NCBI RefSeq assembly: GCF_003255815.1
Contig: NC_037670.1
Span: 53,345,171 to 53,409,170 of the forward strand
Reading direction: 5' to 3'
DNA length: 64,000 nt
Source: Theropithecus gelada
Lineage: Eukaryota > Chordata > Mammalia > Primates > Cercopithecidae
Position numbers and translations under genes: made by a program. This document shows positions 1 to 11,731 of the stretch, one piece after another; positions within the stretch are counted from its first letter, which is position 1, and each line of letters begins with the position of its first letter. The notes under the pieces are model-generated. The model saw nothing but the letters and a program-made list of their open reading frames with translations, was not told where the DNA came from and did no database searches.

Positions 1-232
1 AGCATAAAAGGCCAATCTCATGGAGATAAGAGAGTAGAATGAAAGATACTAGAGGCTGGGAGGGGTGTGTCGGTGGAGCAGGGTGGTGGGGAAGAAACAG
101 AGGTTAGTCGATGGGTATAAACATTCAGTTAAATAGAAGGAGTAAGTTCCAATGCTCAATATCTCAGTAGGGTGACTACAGCTATGTGTACAATTATTAT
201 GTATCAATAAAAAAGAAAATAAAGAAAGCTTT
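1..232 (+). mobile_element. L1 3' end fragment
   Basis: The text resembles the L1 3' UTR motif chain: GAGAGTAGAATG, then agaggctggg, agttaaatagaaggagtaag and cagtagggtgactac. It ends in an A-rich tail (aataaaaaagaaaataaag). It is cut by the window start. The subfamily is not determined. Confidence 0.7.
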
Positions 233-2079
233 GGACTCTTGGGTGCTGGAGAAACGGCCTGTTTCTCTCTGGCTGATGGTGCTGTCATTAGTTCCACACC
301 CAGCAGGCCTTCTTTCCCAAAGCCCCAAGGAAATGAGAATTTGTTGGGGGAGGGTGGCAGTAAAGAGGAAATAGAATCTAAATTTTAAGCTGAGACATCA
401 CCAGCTGGTTCCAGCAGAGCTAGAGGACAGCATCTTTGGGCAGGAATCCAGGAAGCAGAAACACTGAGAATATAAAAGGAGCAAAAAGCTTTCTTTCCTT
501 CTCCATCGATTGAAAAAAAAGAACAAGTCAGTTCAAAAATCCGTCAGAATGTCTTTCTGGAGGCTCACAATTGTGGGAGGATGAGATGGTCTTGACAGCC
601 ATTCTATTTTACCGTCTTCCACACTGGAAAAGTGAAATTTGTCAGAGCGTTTGAGCTTATCCGTGAAAAGTCTTTTCAAAGTTTCACCCAGATGATTGGG
701 GGTTTTTTTGTTTTGTTTTTGTTTTTGTTTTTGAGGCTGTTACCATTTTTAAAAAATTACTACTTGTGTTAGAAGGCTTTGTCCAAGTACCAACTGAGTT
801 CTCGGTATGGAATTCACCCTAAAAATCTAATGTTTGTGCAAATGAGGCTGGCAGTAGCCAGAACAGGGACTTTGCAGGGGTGAGGCTTCTCCGTAGGAAT
901 CCTGGATACTCTTTCAGGACAACTGACACCCTTGACTTCATGCTCTCCTATTTTAAGCTGAAAGACTTGCATTTTTTATTACTAAGAAGACCTGCGTGTG
1001 GCGCCATCCAGCACGTTCACTAGGGAAGTTGTATGGTGCAGAGCTTTCAGCAGGAACCAGTGTTCCCTGCCTGGCATGGAGGGTGTACTCAACTGATACA
1101 TGCAGAAACGGACAGAGTTCTCATCTCTTCTCCATTCTTCTTTTCCTCCCTTGTCCCCAGTTCTGCCTTCGAACTGCCCTTTCCTCCTGCGCTTTTCTCC
1201 TCCCTGGCTTTGTCGCTTATGTTTCTCCTGAACGGGTATCTGGGGGGTAAGCATGGGGGCATTGTCCGAGAGGAGGTGGGGCTCTGAACGGCAGGTGGGG
1301 AAGCAGAGCCAACCTGGGCAGCTGTGTTTGTGTTTGCTGCCCAGAGCAGTGGACGGAGGGGCACTTTCAGGCACCACACAGGTGCCTGGCTTAGGGAATG
1401 GGAGTGCACCATCTCTCTTCCCCTCATCCCTTCCCTCCACTTGATCGTAAGACGCCAGCACCTGCAAAAGCATTTCTTTTCCACCTGCTCCTCATGCCCT
1501 GCACAGCAGCTATGGCTATAGAGGGACCATGGCAGGCTAGGGGCACATGGCAGGGCTTGGGAGTAAAGGCATCTGGGAGAACATTACCGTCACGACATCC
1601 ACCTATCTCCTCCAGATGGGCAGGCATCCTCTCCTCCCTCCCCATCACCACGCAGTGTGGGCTGGCCCTGATGGGACCGATGGGACCTGCTGTGGGAGCA
1701 GTAAAACACTCTAAACCTAGGTGAGCTGGTGCAAGAGATGTGGGTCAGAACCGCTGAATGCACCTGCTGTCCGGCCAGCAGCAACTTGCTCTGGGCCCTG
1801 CTGTCCCTGAGTTGCAGGCAGGGGTCCATCTGCATATGGGGCAGAGTTCTGTGCCTGTGGCCACACATCCTCAAGCAGTTTGCTTTGCTGAGCTTCACGT
1901 GCATCTTGGATTTTTAACTCACGTTTTAGACTATCGGGTCTTTTCTATGGGGTGGCATCCTCTGATCCTAGGAATGACTTTATGTTCTGATGAGAAGTTC
2001 ATCATCATGACAGCGGCTGATGACCATGGAGCATTTTCACGGTGCCCGGGACATCCTCGTGTTTTCATGTTTTATTACA

Positions 2080-2250
2080 TTTTCTTCTCACAATGGTCTC
2101 GCCGAGTTATTTTTACTTTCCCCGTTTCACAGATGAACAGACTAAGGTGTTGAGAGTGTAATTGCATAGCCAGCAAAGCAGCTCAACCAGGTCTGACACC
2201 CAGCTTGGACTCCAGCCTTCGAGCGTAACTCTGCAGCTCTGACTGCGCGT
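2080..2250 (-). repeat. MIR SINE, degraded
   Basis: The core phrase tttcacagatgaacagac, followed by gcatagccagcaaagcagctcaacc-like text, is the antisense of the MIR core (CCTCATCTGTAAAATGGG on the other strand). Edges are approximate. Confidence 0.6.
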
Positions 2251-2833
2251 GTTAGCAAGGGGGCCGCAGGGCACAGAAGCTCCTGGGAAAGGAATTTGTT
2301 TTTGCTGGGACTTTATCAGGCCACTGCCTTGCCCCTCTGGAATCCTTCAGGACCCTGAGTGGGGTTTGGAACCTGGAGTTCTGGACCAGGTTGGCAGGTG
2401 AGCCTGCCCCTGGGCCCAGGGTCTTGTTCTGACTTGCAGAAGGTTCCAGATGGCCCCCACACAAGCCAGACACGGGGCTGCATGCACCATGGAGGAACTC
2501 AGAGGAGGCAGTTGCTCTTGAGGACCCAGCCAGCCTGGTTGTTCTAATCAGATGAGATCAAGGAGAAAGAGAATGATTTGTATATAAATCTCCTGCCGCC
2601 AGTAGCTTCAGTGCCCTGTGTGGCTGGGATGAAGCTGGAGAAAATAATGTATGCGATGATAGCCAGGATGCCTTGAACACCCTCCTTCCTTCTGCATTCC
2701 ACTGAAGTCTCCTGCAGGGTTTTGCAGCCCCAGCTCACCACTTTCCCTCCATAGTTAGAACCTTCCCCACACATCTGATCAAAAGAAAATTTGGGCTATT
2801 GTGTTAACAGATGACTTTGCTTTTAATTGGTAG

Positions 2834-2932
2834 AACCAGGAGCTGTGGGACATCTGAGTTTCACGGAGATTCTGGACACATCTCTCAAGGTCAGCTGGCA
2901 GGAGCCCCTGGAGAAAAATGGCATCATTACAG
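2834..2932 (+). CDS. SDK2: SDK2 exon A, first half of FN3 domain 4
   Basis: This is an internal coding exon of 99 bp between acceptor ...attggtag and donor cag|gtaagt. It enters with two bases that finish a split codon and leaves in phase 1. The translation begins PGAVGHLSF, carries the strand-B motif LKVSWQEP with the conserved FN3 tryptophan, and ends KNGIIT before a split glycine. SDK2 is a homophilic Ig-superfamily adhesion protein on neuronal surfaces, and its FN3 stalk separates the adhesive Ig head from the membrane. Sidekick proteins have six Ig and thirteen FN3 domains, and by that family pattern this is the start of FN3-4. The paralogue SDK1 is similar here, so the SDK2 assignment rests mainly on exons B to D. 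The polypyrimidine tract is short, but the donor is near consensus. Exon recognition is secure. The domain number is inferred from memory of the family. Confidence 0.95.
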
Positions 2933-3199
2933 GTAAGTAGCCCTGTCTTCCAAGAAAGAAAAAGATAAGTTTGTCCTCGCAAAAAGAAGTGGATATGACT
3001 TCAAACCAAACTGCTGACAGCATGGACCCGTGCCCATGGCCTTCTCGAGAGAAACTGAAATGTCTTCCTGGCCGTGTGGCAGAGTCCCGGCACTGGGACT
3101 GCTCCAGTGAGAGCCAGCCTGGTCTGGGGGCCTTTCACCATGTGGGCAGCAGCTGTAGTTTGAGACCTATTCTCACGTCCAGAGTCTCTGACCAATGAG

Positions 3200-3510
3200 T
3201 CAGTCATGTTATGACGTATTTGTTCACATGGTATGTGTCTCACTTAATTCTCATAGCAGTGTGGTAAGGTCGACGTCGATATTATGACCATTTTACAGAT
3301 GAGGAAACTGAGGCCCCGAGAGGGTGGGTGACCTTTCCTTCATTCAGCAGACGGCACTGAGTGCTCCTGTGTGCAGCCAGCCCTCTCAGACACAGCCAGG
3401 CGGCGTGACTATGAGGCTCACATGCCCTGTGTCTCAGCCCTCGTCCCACAGCTGTGAGCCGCAAGGCCAGGATGAGATCTGGATCTTCTGACTCCAGATC
3501 CCATGTTCTG
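3200..3510 (-). repeat. MIR SINE, antisense, possibly interrupted
   Basis: The phrase ttttacagatgaggaaactg is the MIR core in antisense. It is followed by about 110 bp of non-MIR text and then MIR-like gccaggatgagatctggat. The split may be an insertion. Confidence 0.6.
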
Positions 3511-3702
3511 TCCCTTCCCCACCCTGCCCTCCAGTGAGAGCCCTGAGGAGACTGTGAGGCAGGTACTTCGGAGGAGGTTCTGAGCTGTGGGAGGGGCGGG
3601 GGCTGAGCCTTAGAGGCGCCTGAGCAGTGAAATCTCTTCTCCTGGTTTGAGGGGTCTCTGTGGGAGACAGCTTACCTTTTTAGGGTTTTTAATGATTGTA
3701 GG

Positions 3703-3720
3703 TATGTATGTATGTATGTA
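3703..3720. repeat. (TATG)n microsatellite
   Basis: About 4.5 copies of TATG lie directly against the 3' end of an antisense Alu and probably derive from its A-tail. Confidence 0.9.
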
Positions 3721-3984
3721 CTGAGGCAGAGTCTCACTCTGTCGCCCAGACTGGAGTGCAGTGGCACGATCTCCGCTCACTGCAACCTCCGCCTCCTGGA
3801 TTCAAGCAGTTTTCCTGCCTCAGCCTCCCAAGTAGCTTGGATTACAGGTGTGCGCCATCATACCTGGCTAATTTTTGTATTTTTAGTAGAAATAGGGTTT
3901 TGTCATGTCGGCCAAGCTGGTCTTGAACTCCAGACCTCAAGTGATCCACCTGCCTCGGCCTCCCAAAGTGCTGGGATTACAGGC
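3721..3984 (-). mobile_element. Alu, 5'-truncated
   Basis: An antisense Alu starts gaggcagagtctcactctg and continues to gctgggattacaggc. It then breaks off before the usual gtgagccacc, so the 5' end of the element is missing. Confidence 0.95.
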
Positions 3985-4239
3985 CTGAAAAACCTTTTAG
4001 GTTAAAGCTTAATTTAAATCTTAGTTCAAAAAAAAATTCTTGGTTTGACAAAAACAGCATAGGCTTTAGCCTCAAACGAGGTTGGGCAGGGCCCCCCATT
4101 CCACTATTTTAGTCAACATAAGAGCCTCAGCAGACCTCTGGGGTCCTCAGTTCCAACTGGAGCTGTCAGGAGAATGAATTGAGAGAAGCTGTGTCAGCTG
4201 CCCACTGCCTGGCCCAGAGCAGCTCAACCTCCAACAGGC

Positions 4240-4271
4240 ATCTTTTTTTCTTTTTCTTTTTTCTTTTTCTA
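4240..4271. repeat. T-rich low-complexity run
   Basis: This is a CTTTTT-type pyrimidine run with no SINE body attached. Confidence 0.8.
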
Positions 4272-5670
4272 AATATTACTGAAGATTTCTAGCAAGCCAC
4301 TTAATCTTCTTCTTGGTCAGTCATATATGGGACTCTTCTACGTGAGCCCCCTCTGGGGGCTTTGCCTGTGGCATCTCACGTCCCGGCAGGGGCTCCTGCG
4401 TGGCTATTTTGCAGCCGCGCCCCGAGGTTGAGTGAGTTGCCCATCCTGACGCGAGCGGTCAGTTGGGAGCTGAGCTGCATCTCCACTCCATGGTGGCAGC
4501 GTTCTCAGCTGGCCGCGGGAGCTGTGGAATTCAAGTGCCTGATTGTTCTGTGAAGCAAGCTCACGTTCTCTGGGTGGGTCCTAGAAGCCTGTGCTGGGAC
4601 TGTGCTGCCCAGAGACCAAGAGCCTCAGGTGGTCTGTCCCTGCTGCCGGGCCACAGCGTTGGGAGCTGTTTCTTCTCTGCTCTGGCGTCCGGGATGACAA
4701 TGGCAATGATGACCCTGACCACTTCCCCTGTGCTTGGCACCTTAACCTTGCAGGATCGCATTTTGCTTTCTCTGCAGCCACACAAGGGGTGTCTTATAAC
4801 CCAGGCCTGGTGATGACAAGGCGGAGGTTTAGGGTGGCGACGTCCCACGATCACAGCCTGTGGGTATGTGCGCATTCTCTCCTCTGCAGCGTTGATGTAC
4901 CGGGGGTGAGGTTTGAACCGTGCTCCGAGCCCCACCGCAGAGGACGTTCATCTTCCCCATCCACAGTCCTCTTAGCGTCTCCGTAGTTTCTCAAAGCACC
5001 CTGAGGGCACAGAAATGCCTAACGGTTCTGTTTATTAAGTAGTTAGATCCAAACAACTAAAGTGTTTATATGCTGACAACTAGAATTGCCATTTAAAAAA
5101 TACTACACAGTAGTTGAAAGAAATAAAACTTGCATTTGTTTTTTCAGTGACCACAGTTAGTTCCTAATGAGATGTCTGCATCCGCCTCGCACTGCCCAGC
5201 CTCTCAGACCTTGGGACCAGATGGCCCCTCGTCACCCTCATTTCCCGGTTCACGTTGGTTTCCCGGCCGTACTCGTTTCCTTATCGCAACATCCACCAAA
5301 AATTCTGCTTTGCAAATATAGGATGTATCCAAGGGCACGTGGCAGGCTCTGGCCTTGAAACGGAGCCCCCCTCCAGCCAGAGGCTCACATGTGTCCCACT
5401 GGCATTGAGTGTCCTGTGCCTCCCTGCAGTGCTGCTGGGAGGTCACTGCAGCATCCCAGGGGCCCTGGGGCACAGTGGGAGACTGTCTTCCTACAGTGAC
5501 CTGTTTCTACACAGAACTCCTGTACATAGCAAACCCAGTGCCAACCTCACCACTTCTAATCAGTAGAATCTCCTGTAATCATCTGTGCCAACCAGATCCC
5601 CTGATAGAGCGGTATGCCCAGAGCCCATACACAAGGTCACCTTGGAGCCAGTGCCACCTCTCATCTTAAC

Positions 5671-5932
5671 TTTTTTTTGTTGTTGAGATGGAGTCTCGCT
5701 CTGCAGCCCAGGTTGGAGTACAGCGGCGCTATCTCGGCTCACTACGACCTCTGCCTCCTGGGTTCAAGCAATCATCCTGCCTCCACCTCCCGAGTAGTTG
5801 GAACTACAGGCATGTGCCACCACGCCTGGCTAATTTTTTGTGTTTTTAGTAGAGGCGGGGTTTCACCACATTAGCCAGGATGGTCTCGATCTCCTGACCT
5901 CGTGATCCACCCACTTTGGCCTCCCAAAGTGT
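5671..5932 (-). mobile_element. Alu, 5'-truncated, left member of a pair
   Basis: This antisense Alu runs from the T-tract and gagatggagtctcgctctgc to cctcccaaagtg, then stops. It is preceded by ctcatcttaactttt, which recurs after the next Alu. Confidence 0.95.
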
Positions 5933-5971
5933 GGTGTGCCTCTTATAAGCATATAGCTGGACTTTGTGGGG

Positions 5972-6285
5972 TTTTTTATTTTTATTTTTTGTTTATTTGT
6001 TTTTTGAAATGCAATCTCTCTCTGTTGCCCAGGCTGGGGTGTAGTGGTGTGATCTTGGCTCACTGCAACATCCGCCTCCCAGTTCAAATGATTCTCCTGC
6101 CTTAGCCTCCCAAGTAGCTGGGATTACAGGCGTGCACCAGCACACCTGGCTAATTTTTGTGTTTTTAGTAGAGACAGGGTTTCACCATGTTGGCCAGGCT
6201 GGTCTCGAACTCCTAACCTCAGGTGATCCACCTGCCTCGGCCTCTCAAAGTGCTGGGATTACAGACGTGAGCCACCACGCCCAGC
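5972..6285 (-). mobile_element. Alu, full length, right member of a pair
   Basis: This antisense Alu runs from a T-rich tail through ctgttgcccaggctgg to gagccaccacgcccagcc. It is followed by ctcaccttaactttt, one mismatch from the sequence before the previous Alu. Forty bases of non-Alu sequence separate the two elements. Confidence 0.95.
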
Positions 6286-8724
6286 CTCACCTTAACTTTT
6301 AAAGAAAGTAAATTTATGAATCTGGCTCTGCCTTCCAGAAGCTTATCTTTTGAAATGGCCACTTCAGACAGTGTGAAAACTCCAGGAATGTGGGAAAGTC
6401 ACTGCTAGAATTGGACACGATCTGTTGTACATTCTGAAGTCGTCTAAGAATGGCAAGTGCTGAGTATGTACAATTAAAACAGCCTCCTGTTGCCTGGAGT
6501 CGAAGGAATTAAGTGAAGGCAAGGGGAACTGAGCAGGGGAGGCCACGATAGACTGCAGGAACCTAGTTTAGTTTAATCTTGCTTTAAACATTCAAAGGAA
6601 GGAAAAACAAACTAGTGGGTGATTTTTAAAAGCTGAGCAGGAGGCTACCATTCGGAAGAACACTTTCCAGTTCAGATCCCTCAGGGACCAATTCGGCGGC
6701 TGGAATTAAAGCTCTGCTTACCACTGACCCCAGAAACGGGGCTGTCTGGGTAGGAAAGAAAGAATGCCCCTCTGCCCAGTTGCCTTTCAAGTCCACAGTC
6801 GGCCATGTTTTGGAAATCTGGCAGAGACTCCGTGGTAGACAGTGTCCACACCGAAGAAATTCCTTTTACAGATACACACGTCAGCCCCTGCCCTGCCCTT
6901 TGTGAACACAGCATACTCTCCATTCCTGTTCTAAAGCCAAAAGAAAAAAATCCATGGGCATAATAATTCGTGTTGAGCCAACATTTCACGGCTAAGCGGT
7001 GGTTGCCAATACTTCCAATTTACGATCGTCTGTTTCGCCAGCTAATGGGGCTTCGTGAACTCATTTTCGTATTTTATTTAAACAAATACCTGTAGTTACA
7101 AACAGCAGTCTATGGTTTATGGTGGAGCTTGACTTGGAAGCTCGAGCTTTCCCGGGCTGGGTAGAGCCGGAGGCCTGAGTTTGGAGGTGCCTGTGCCATG
7201 GGGGACAGCAAAGTTGCAGTGGGAGCGCCAGGCAGACTCTCTGTAGGTTCCTCTCGGCGGCCGCATTGTCCCCTTCTCTCTGTGTATGGCCTGTGCATTT
7301 TCCATTCCTGCTCACACCGTAATGTGCACCTTGTATCACCGGAAGCTTCAGTGGACGCATGCAGCTCTTTAGAGAAGGTCCTAGAGGAGGTGAGATCGGA
7401 TGTTATCACCTCACTGCCCAACATCACCTGGTACCCGCAGTGATGCCTGCATCAGGGGAGCTCCCCCTGGCACCCACCAAGTAGACATAGATTCCCCGTG
7501 GAGCGTGCAGGCAGCACCATTAAATTCTATTCTGTGCTAAAGGCAGAGTGTTTCATTGAGGACAGCAAAAGAAAAACTGTGTTCATGGGCAAACCTGGCT
7601 GCCATAAGCCAGTTTCCAGAAGCGTTGGTGTGGCACCACCATGCTCTCCAAGGCTTCCTGCAAAGACTGCACCTGCTATTAAAGGCAGCTGCGGGAGCCC
7701 AGGATGACTGACGGCCTGGGCCTGGGCTCGGCACTGCTCTACGGGCCAGAGACGCTGTTGGAAACGGTGGTTTATTAGCCCTGGTCTGTGGTGAGCACCC
7801 CCAGCCTCTGTTTTAATTCGAGGCCTGGAATGAGAGGGAAGCATGGAGCAGGGGGCGGCTGTGCCTGCCCGAGTAAATTGCCCATTGCGCGCTTATTGTA
7901 AATTTCAGCGTCCTCCACTCTCCCTCCATAAACTCTGATTTATGAGGGCCAGGATGCAGACAGACAGTTTGTGATTGGATGCACTGCTCTTTTCTAGAGA
8001 ATTTACTTCAGATCAACAGAAAATTATTTCTGAAGCTCCTCTGGCCATTAGTCTCAGTTAGGCAGCCACTGGGAGCAGGTAGGATGCCAAGCACGAGGTA
8101 CCCCCGCTCCTGGCTCCAGGTGCCTCTCTCCTCTCTCCTCTGGGAGCTGGAAGCGGAGGATGCATCCCCTGGCCAGCACTGCCCGAGCCCTCCACGCACC
8201 TCCCCCAAAAGCTGTTGTTCGTAAATTAGAGGACGTCTTTCCCACTTCATGCTCACCGCTGTGTCTGTGCTCACGGACATCACACGTCTCGGGCCTGCAC
8301 CGTCTCCGCTGGCGTTACTCTGCAGATCAGCCTCTCTAGCTGTCCGTTTGGTTTTTGTTTGTATCCATAACCATTTGAGCATACCGTATTATCGATGTTG
8401 ATCCTAATAAATCCCAGCAACGCTGCCCTTCCTGAAGATGCTGGAATTGCCGTGTTTCAGCTCTAGGTCGACAAGACGAACATGAGGCTGTGTTTTAGCT
8501 GATGAAGAACAGCTTTTAAACAAATAAAAATTTCTGGCAGGCAAGGTTGTAACATTAAACAAAGGCTCCTCTTCCCATAGGTTCAGAGTAGACCCCGAGG
8601 ATCAAATTATTTCGCGATTGACCAGGCGTGGCCCACCAAAGTCAGGGATGTCTTTCGGTTCCCTCGCACACATCAGGAGGAGGTGCTAGAGGAGGAGGCT
8701 CTTGAGAGGCAGGGTCTCATCCAC

Positions 8725-9308
8725 TGTGAGAAACAGACTCACCCGTCCAAACCCAAAGGATGGACTCAGAGACACGGAGAACAGCGAAAGTGGGACTTTT
8801 AATGACAGTCTTACAAGATTGAGTGTCTGATGGGCAGGCACACCCAGCATGGTCACAACAAGCCACTTATTCCCTACTGTGCAGGTCCCTCCCCTGGTTC
8901 CTCACAGGCTGAGTACTGTGGGGGTCACAGTCTTCTCGGGCGTCACCCATTGGTTGTTGGGCAGGGGCTGTAAGTGTTTTCTTTAGGGTGGTCTTGTTGC
9001 ATTTTGTTGCAGCCCACAATGCACTGCAATCCTAGTCAGCTCAGGGGCTCTTCAGGTATTTGACTTATGACGTAAGTAGCTGGGCAAGCTGATAAGAATA
9101 GACGAAATGAGCTATTCTGCAGGATAGTAAACGTTCATCTTAGATTAAACTTCTTTGGTTCGGGTGGGGACAACTAAGGGGTGGAGGGAGGCTGACAAGC
9201 AGGCACTGGCGATTGAAGCAGAGGCCTAGTATATCCTGTTTCTTCTGTAGTTTGCTGACTTAAGCAACTTTGTCTTGGAAATGGACCATGTATCCATTAT
9301 TTCCTTCA
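8725..9308 (-). mobile_element. Solo LTR, family not named
   Basis: This 584 bp block starts TG (tgtgagaaacag), ends CA (ttccttca) and is flanked on both sides by the same five bases, tccac (8720-8724 and 9309-9313). Read on the minus strand it ends like a retroviral LTR, with an ATTAAA-type polyadenylation signal followed by a C/T-rich R/U5 region and a terminal CACA. No internal retroviral coding sequence is attached, so it is a solo LTR. The sequence looks like a primate endogenous retrovirus LTR, but I cannot assign the family. Confidence 0.6.
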
Positions 9309-9344
9309 TCCACTGAGGACTGTCTGGGGTTCTAGCAAGTCCAC

Positions 9345-9465
9345 GAAGCTTTCTGTGGCTTGGTTTCTTCCTCTGTGAAACAGGATAACAACAGTCCCAA
9401 TTTCAAAGGTGTGTTGTGAGGGTTACATGAATGAATGGAGCAGGCTAGATGTCTTAGACATCAGG
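9345..9465 (+). repeat. MIR SINE fragment
   Basis: The phrases tttcttcctctgtgaaacagg and gttgtgagggttacatgaatg match the sense MIR core and its 3' part. The LTR target site lies just upstream. Confidence 0.55.
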
Positions 9466-9512
9466 ATGGGCAGATGAGGGAAATGCTAAGATGTAAAGCG
9501 AGGGCAGGGCCT

Positions 9513-9790
9513 GGGCTGGGCATGGTGGCTGATGGCTGTAATCCCAGCATTTTGGGAGGCCGCAGTGGGAAGATCACTTGATGCCAGGAGTTTGAGACAG
9601 CCTGGGCAACATAGTGAGACCCTCATCTCTACAAAAAATTTTAAAAACTGGCCAGGCGTGGTGGCACATGCCTGTAGTACCAGCTACTTGAGAGACTGAG
9701 GTGGGAGGATCACTTGAGTCGAGTGGTTCAAGGCTGCAGTGAGCTGTGGTCAACCCACTGCACTCCAGGCTGGGCAACAGAGCAAGACTC
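9513..9790 (+). mobile_element. Alu, old (AluJ-like)
   Basis: This sense Alu starts gggctgggcatggtggct and ends gggcaacagagcaagactc. The phrases cctgggcaacatagtgagacc and tttgagacagcctgggc are AluJ-like. The tail became a microsatellite. Confidence 0.93.
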
Positions 9791-9801
9791 TCTCTCTCTC
9801 T

Positions 9802-9835
<34 letters not shown>

Positions 9836-9855
9836 CGTGTATATATATACACACC
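9787..9855. repeat. (TC)n(TG)n and TA-rich microsatellite
   Basis: The run has CT units, then about 14 TG units, then alternating TA/CA. It occupies the tail of the Alu and ends just before duplicated segment copy 1. Confidence 0.95.
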
Positions 9856-9870
9856 CATATATGTATAAAT

Positions 9871-10050
9871 AATTTTTTTAGTGGAATTATTGGTGAAATG
9901 CATTCATAATTTGACAAGAGAAGGTTGAATTGAATTGAGCACAGCAGGCTGACAGCTGTCGTCATTTTTCAGTTCATGCACCTGGTGCTGAGGTTACCAG
10001 AGCATCCGATAGGCCCTGTCCTTGTGAAGCGCACCCTGGTAGGGAGGGAT
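9871..10050 (+). repeat. Local duplication, copy 1
   Basis: This 180 bp stretch from aattttttta to agggagggat recurs at 11732-11906 in the same orientation. By eye they differ at about seven bases plus a 5 bp deletion, about 4 percent divergence. Each copy lies just after the tail of a different old Alu. Confidence 0.95.
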
Positions 10051-10090
10051 AATATGTATTTTATTATTTATTTATTTATTTTAAATAAAG
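10051..10090. repeat. (TTTA)n AT-rich run
   Basis: The TTTA units begin exactly where the similarity between the two duplicated segments ends. Confidence 0.85.
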
Positions 10091-10800
10091 TTAGGAAGGA
10101 AATGGGAGAAGGCAATGGTGAGTGGTTGGCCTGGGTAGTCAGCCTTCTCCCCTCTCCCTGGGAGGAGGAAAAGGAGACCAGGACCTGAGAAGCAGCCAGA
10201 TGCCTTTGATGTAGCCACCACAGAGGATGGTTTAGTGACCCTCCAGGGCCCAGGCAGAGACGCTGGGCCGCCGCACCACTCCGTGACAGCTCCCGGGATG
10301 GCAGGCGCTCAGAGTGCTCTGGAGGCACCCAGCAGCCAGGCCGTCCCTCTGGTGGCCCTTGTTCCTTGGAGCTCCCACTGTGTCAGCCCACATGGGGGTC
10401 CCCGATGCCCATGCACAGAAGCTACCGGGCTGTTGGGGCCTGTGGGACAGCCAGAGGGAGCAGGTTCCAACATTAAATTTTTTTCAAAATAGTAAAGTCT
10501 CAAGATGCTGTCCTCTAAATTCTTGTTTACCTGCAAGTGCAACTCGTAGCTTTATTTATTGCTTTCATCAGAATGAGGAAGAAGTTTCAGCTGCATCCAA
10601 GCACTTCTATATCCCTGAGGTTATTGACTAAAAATAGGGAAGAGCAAGTATTTTCAGCTGTTTTCTTTTGCGTGTGGACCTATAAGCTCTTTCTACCACT
10701 GTCTCCCTCTTTAAAAGACACTTTTAAGTGTTCTCTGGTCACATAAACTCCCCTCCACGGGGATTGATTGATTCAGGAACCAGTTGGGTCTTTTTTCTCC

Positions 10801-11095
10801 TTTTTTTTTTTTTTCTAAGACAAAGTCTCGCTCTGTGGCCCAGGCTGGAGTGCAGTGGCACAATCTCGGCTCACTGCAACCTCCACCTCCAGGGTTCAAG
10901 CGATTCCCATGCCTCAGCCTCCTGAGTAGCTGGGATTACAGGCGCCCGCCACCATGCATGGCTAATTTTTGTATTTTAATAGAGACGGGGTTTCACATGT
11001 TGGCCAGGCTGGTCTCCAACTGCTGACCTCAGGTGATCCACCCACCTTGGCCTCCCAAAGTGCTGGGATTACAGGCATGAGCCACCACGCCCCAC
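10801..11095 (-). mobile_element. Alu, antisense
   Basis: The element runs from a T-tract and aaagtctcgctctgtggccc to gagccaccacgccccac, and is near full length. Similar T-rich flanks (tcttttttctcc and ttttttttctct) may be its target site. Confidence 0.95.
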
Positions 11096-11435
11096 AGGTT
11101 TTTTTTCTCTAAGCCCCAAGTCACAGTGGAATCCCGGGTGGAATAAATTTTGATTGTGAGGCCCCACTGGACTGAAGAGAGTATAGGGGGAAATCAAATG
11201 TATTAGAAAACAGGATATTTGAAAAGGGAAGAGGCAGAGCTAGAAGCAAAATACACACTCAGGCGAAAAGAAACTTTTCCACACAAAGCGCTTTGCAAAA
11301 TGGAAGAGTGATCTAGCAGTCATTTCGTAAAGGAAAAAGTAGAAGTGTTTCCATGAATTCGTTGCAACACAAGAGCAAGCCATTGATTTAAGGTTCTGTG
11401 TAATAAAAATACCAGCTTCCAAAAATGAAACGATT

Positions 11436-11730
11436 GGCTGGGTACCATGGCTGTAATCCCAACACTGAGGGAGGCCAAGGCGGGAGGGTCTCTTGAGCCT
11501 AGGAGTTCCAGACCCGCCTGGGCAACAGGGGGAAACCCCATCTCTACAAAAAGTACAAAAGATTAGCCAGGCATGGTGGTGCATGCCTGTGGTCCCAGCT
11601 ACTCAGGAGGCTGAGGTGGGAGGATGGATTGAGCCCAGGAGGTTGAGGCTGCAGTGAGCTATGACTGCACCATTGCACTTCAGCCTGGGCAGCAGACTCA
11701 AAAATAAATAAATAGATACATACATACATA
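11436..11730 (+). mobile_element. Alu, old (AluJ-like)
   Basis: This sense Alu starts ggctgggtaccatggctg and ends with an AAATA/GATA/CATA tail. It differs too much from the Alu at 9513 for the two to be parts of the 4 percent-divergent duplication. Confidence 0.93.
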
Positions 11731-11731
11731 A

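Larger units (their letters stand above)
1..2833 (+). other. SDK2: End of the SDK2 intron upstream of exon A
   Basis: The intron enters from outside the window. It holds an L1 3' fragment at 1-232 and a MIR fossil at about 2080-2250. The stretches 233-2079 and 2251-2833 show no repeat I can name, no conserved coding exon and no RNA gene. A T-rich run (GTTTT units) lies at 702-733. Short open frames here lack splice context or domain signatures. Confidence 0.8.

Noticed and set aside
8725..9308. Remnant of retroviral coding sequence beside the LTR
   Set aside because: The target duplication lies directly at both LTR ends, so no internal region remains.
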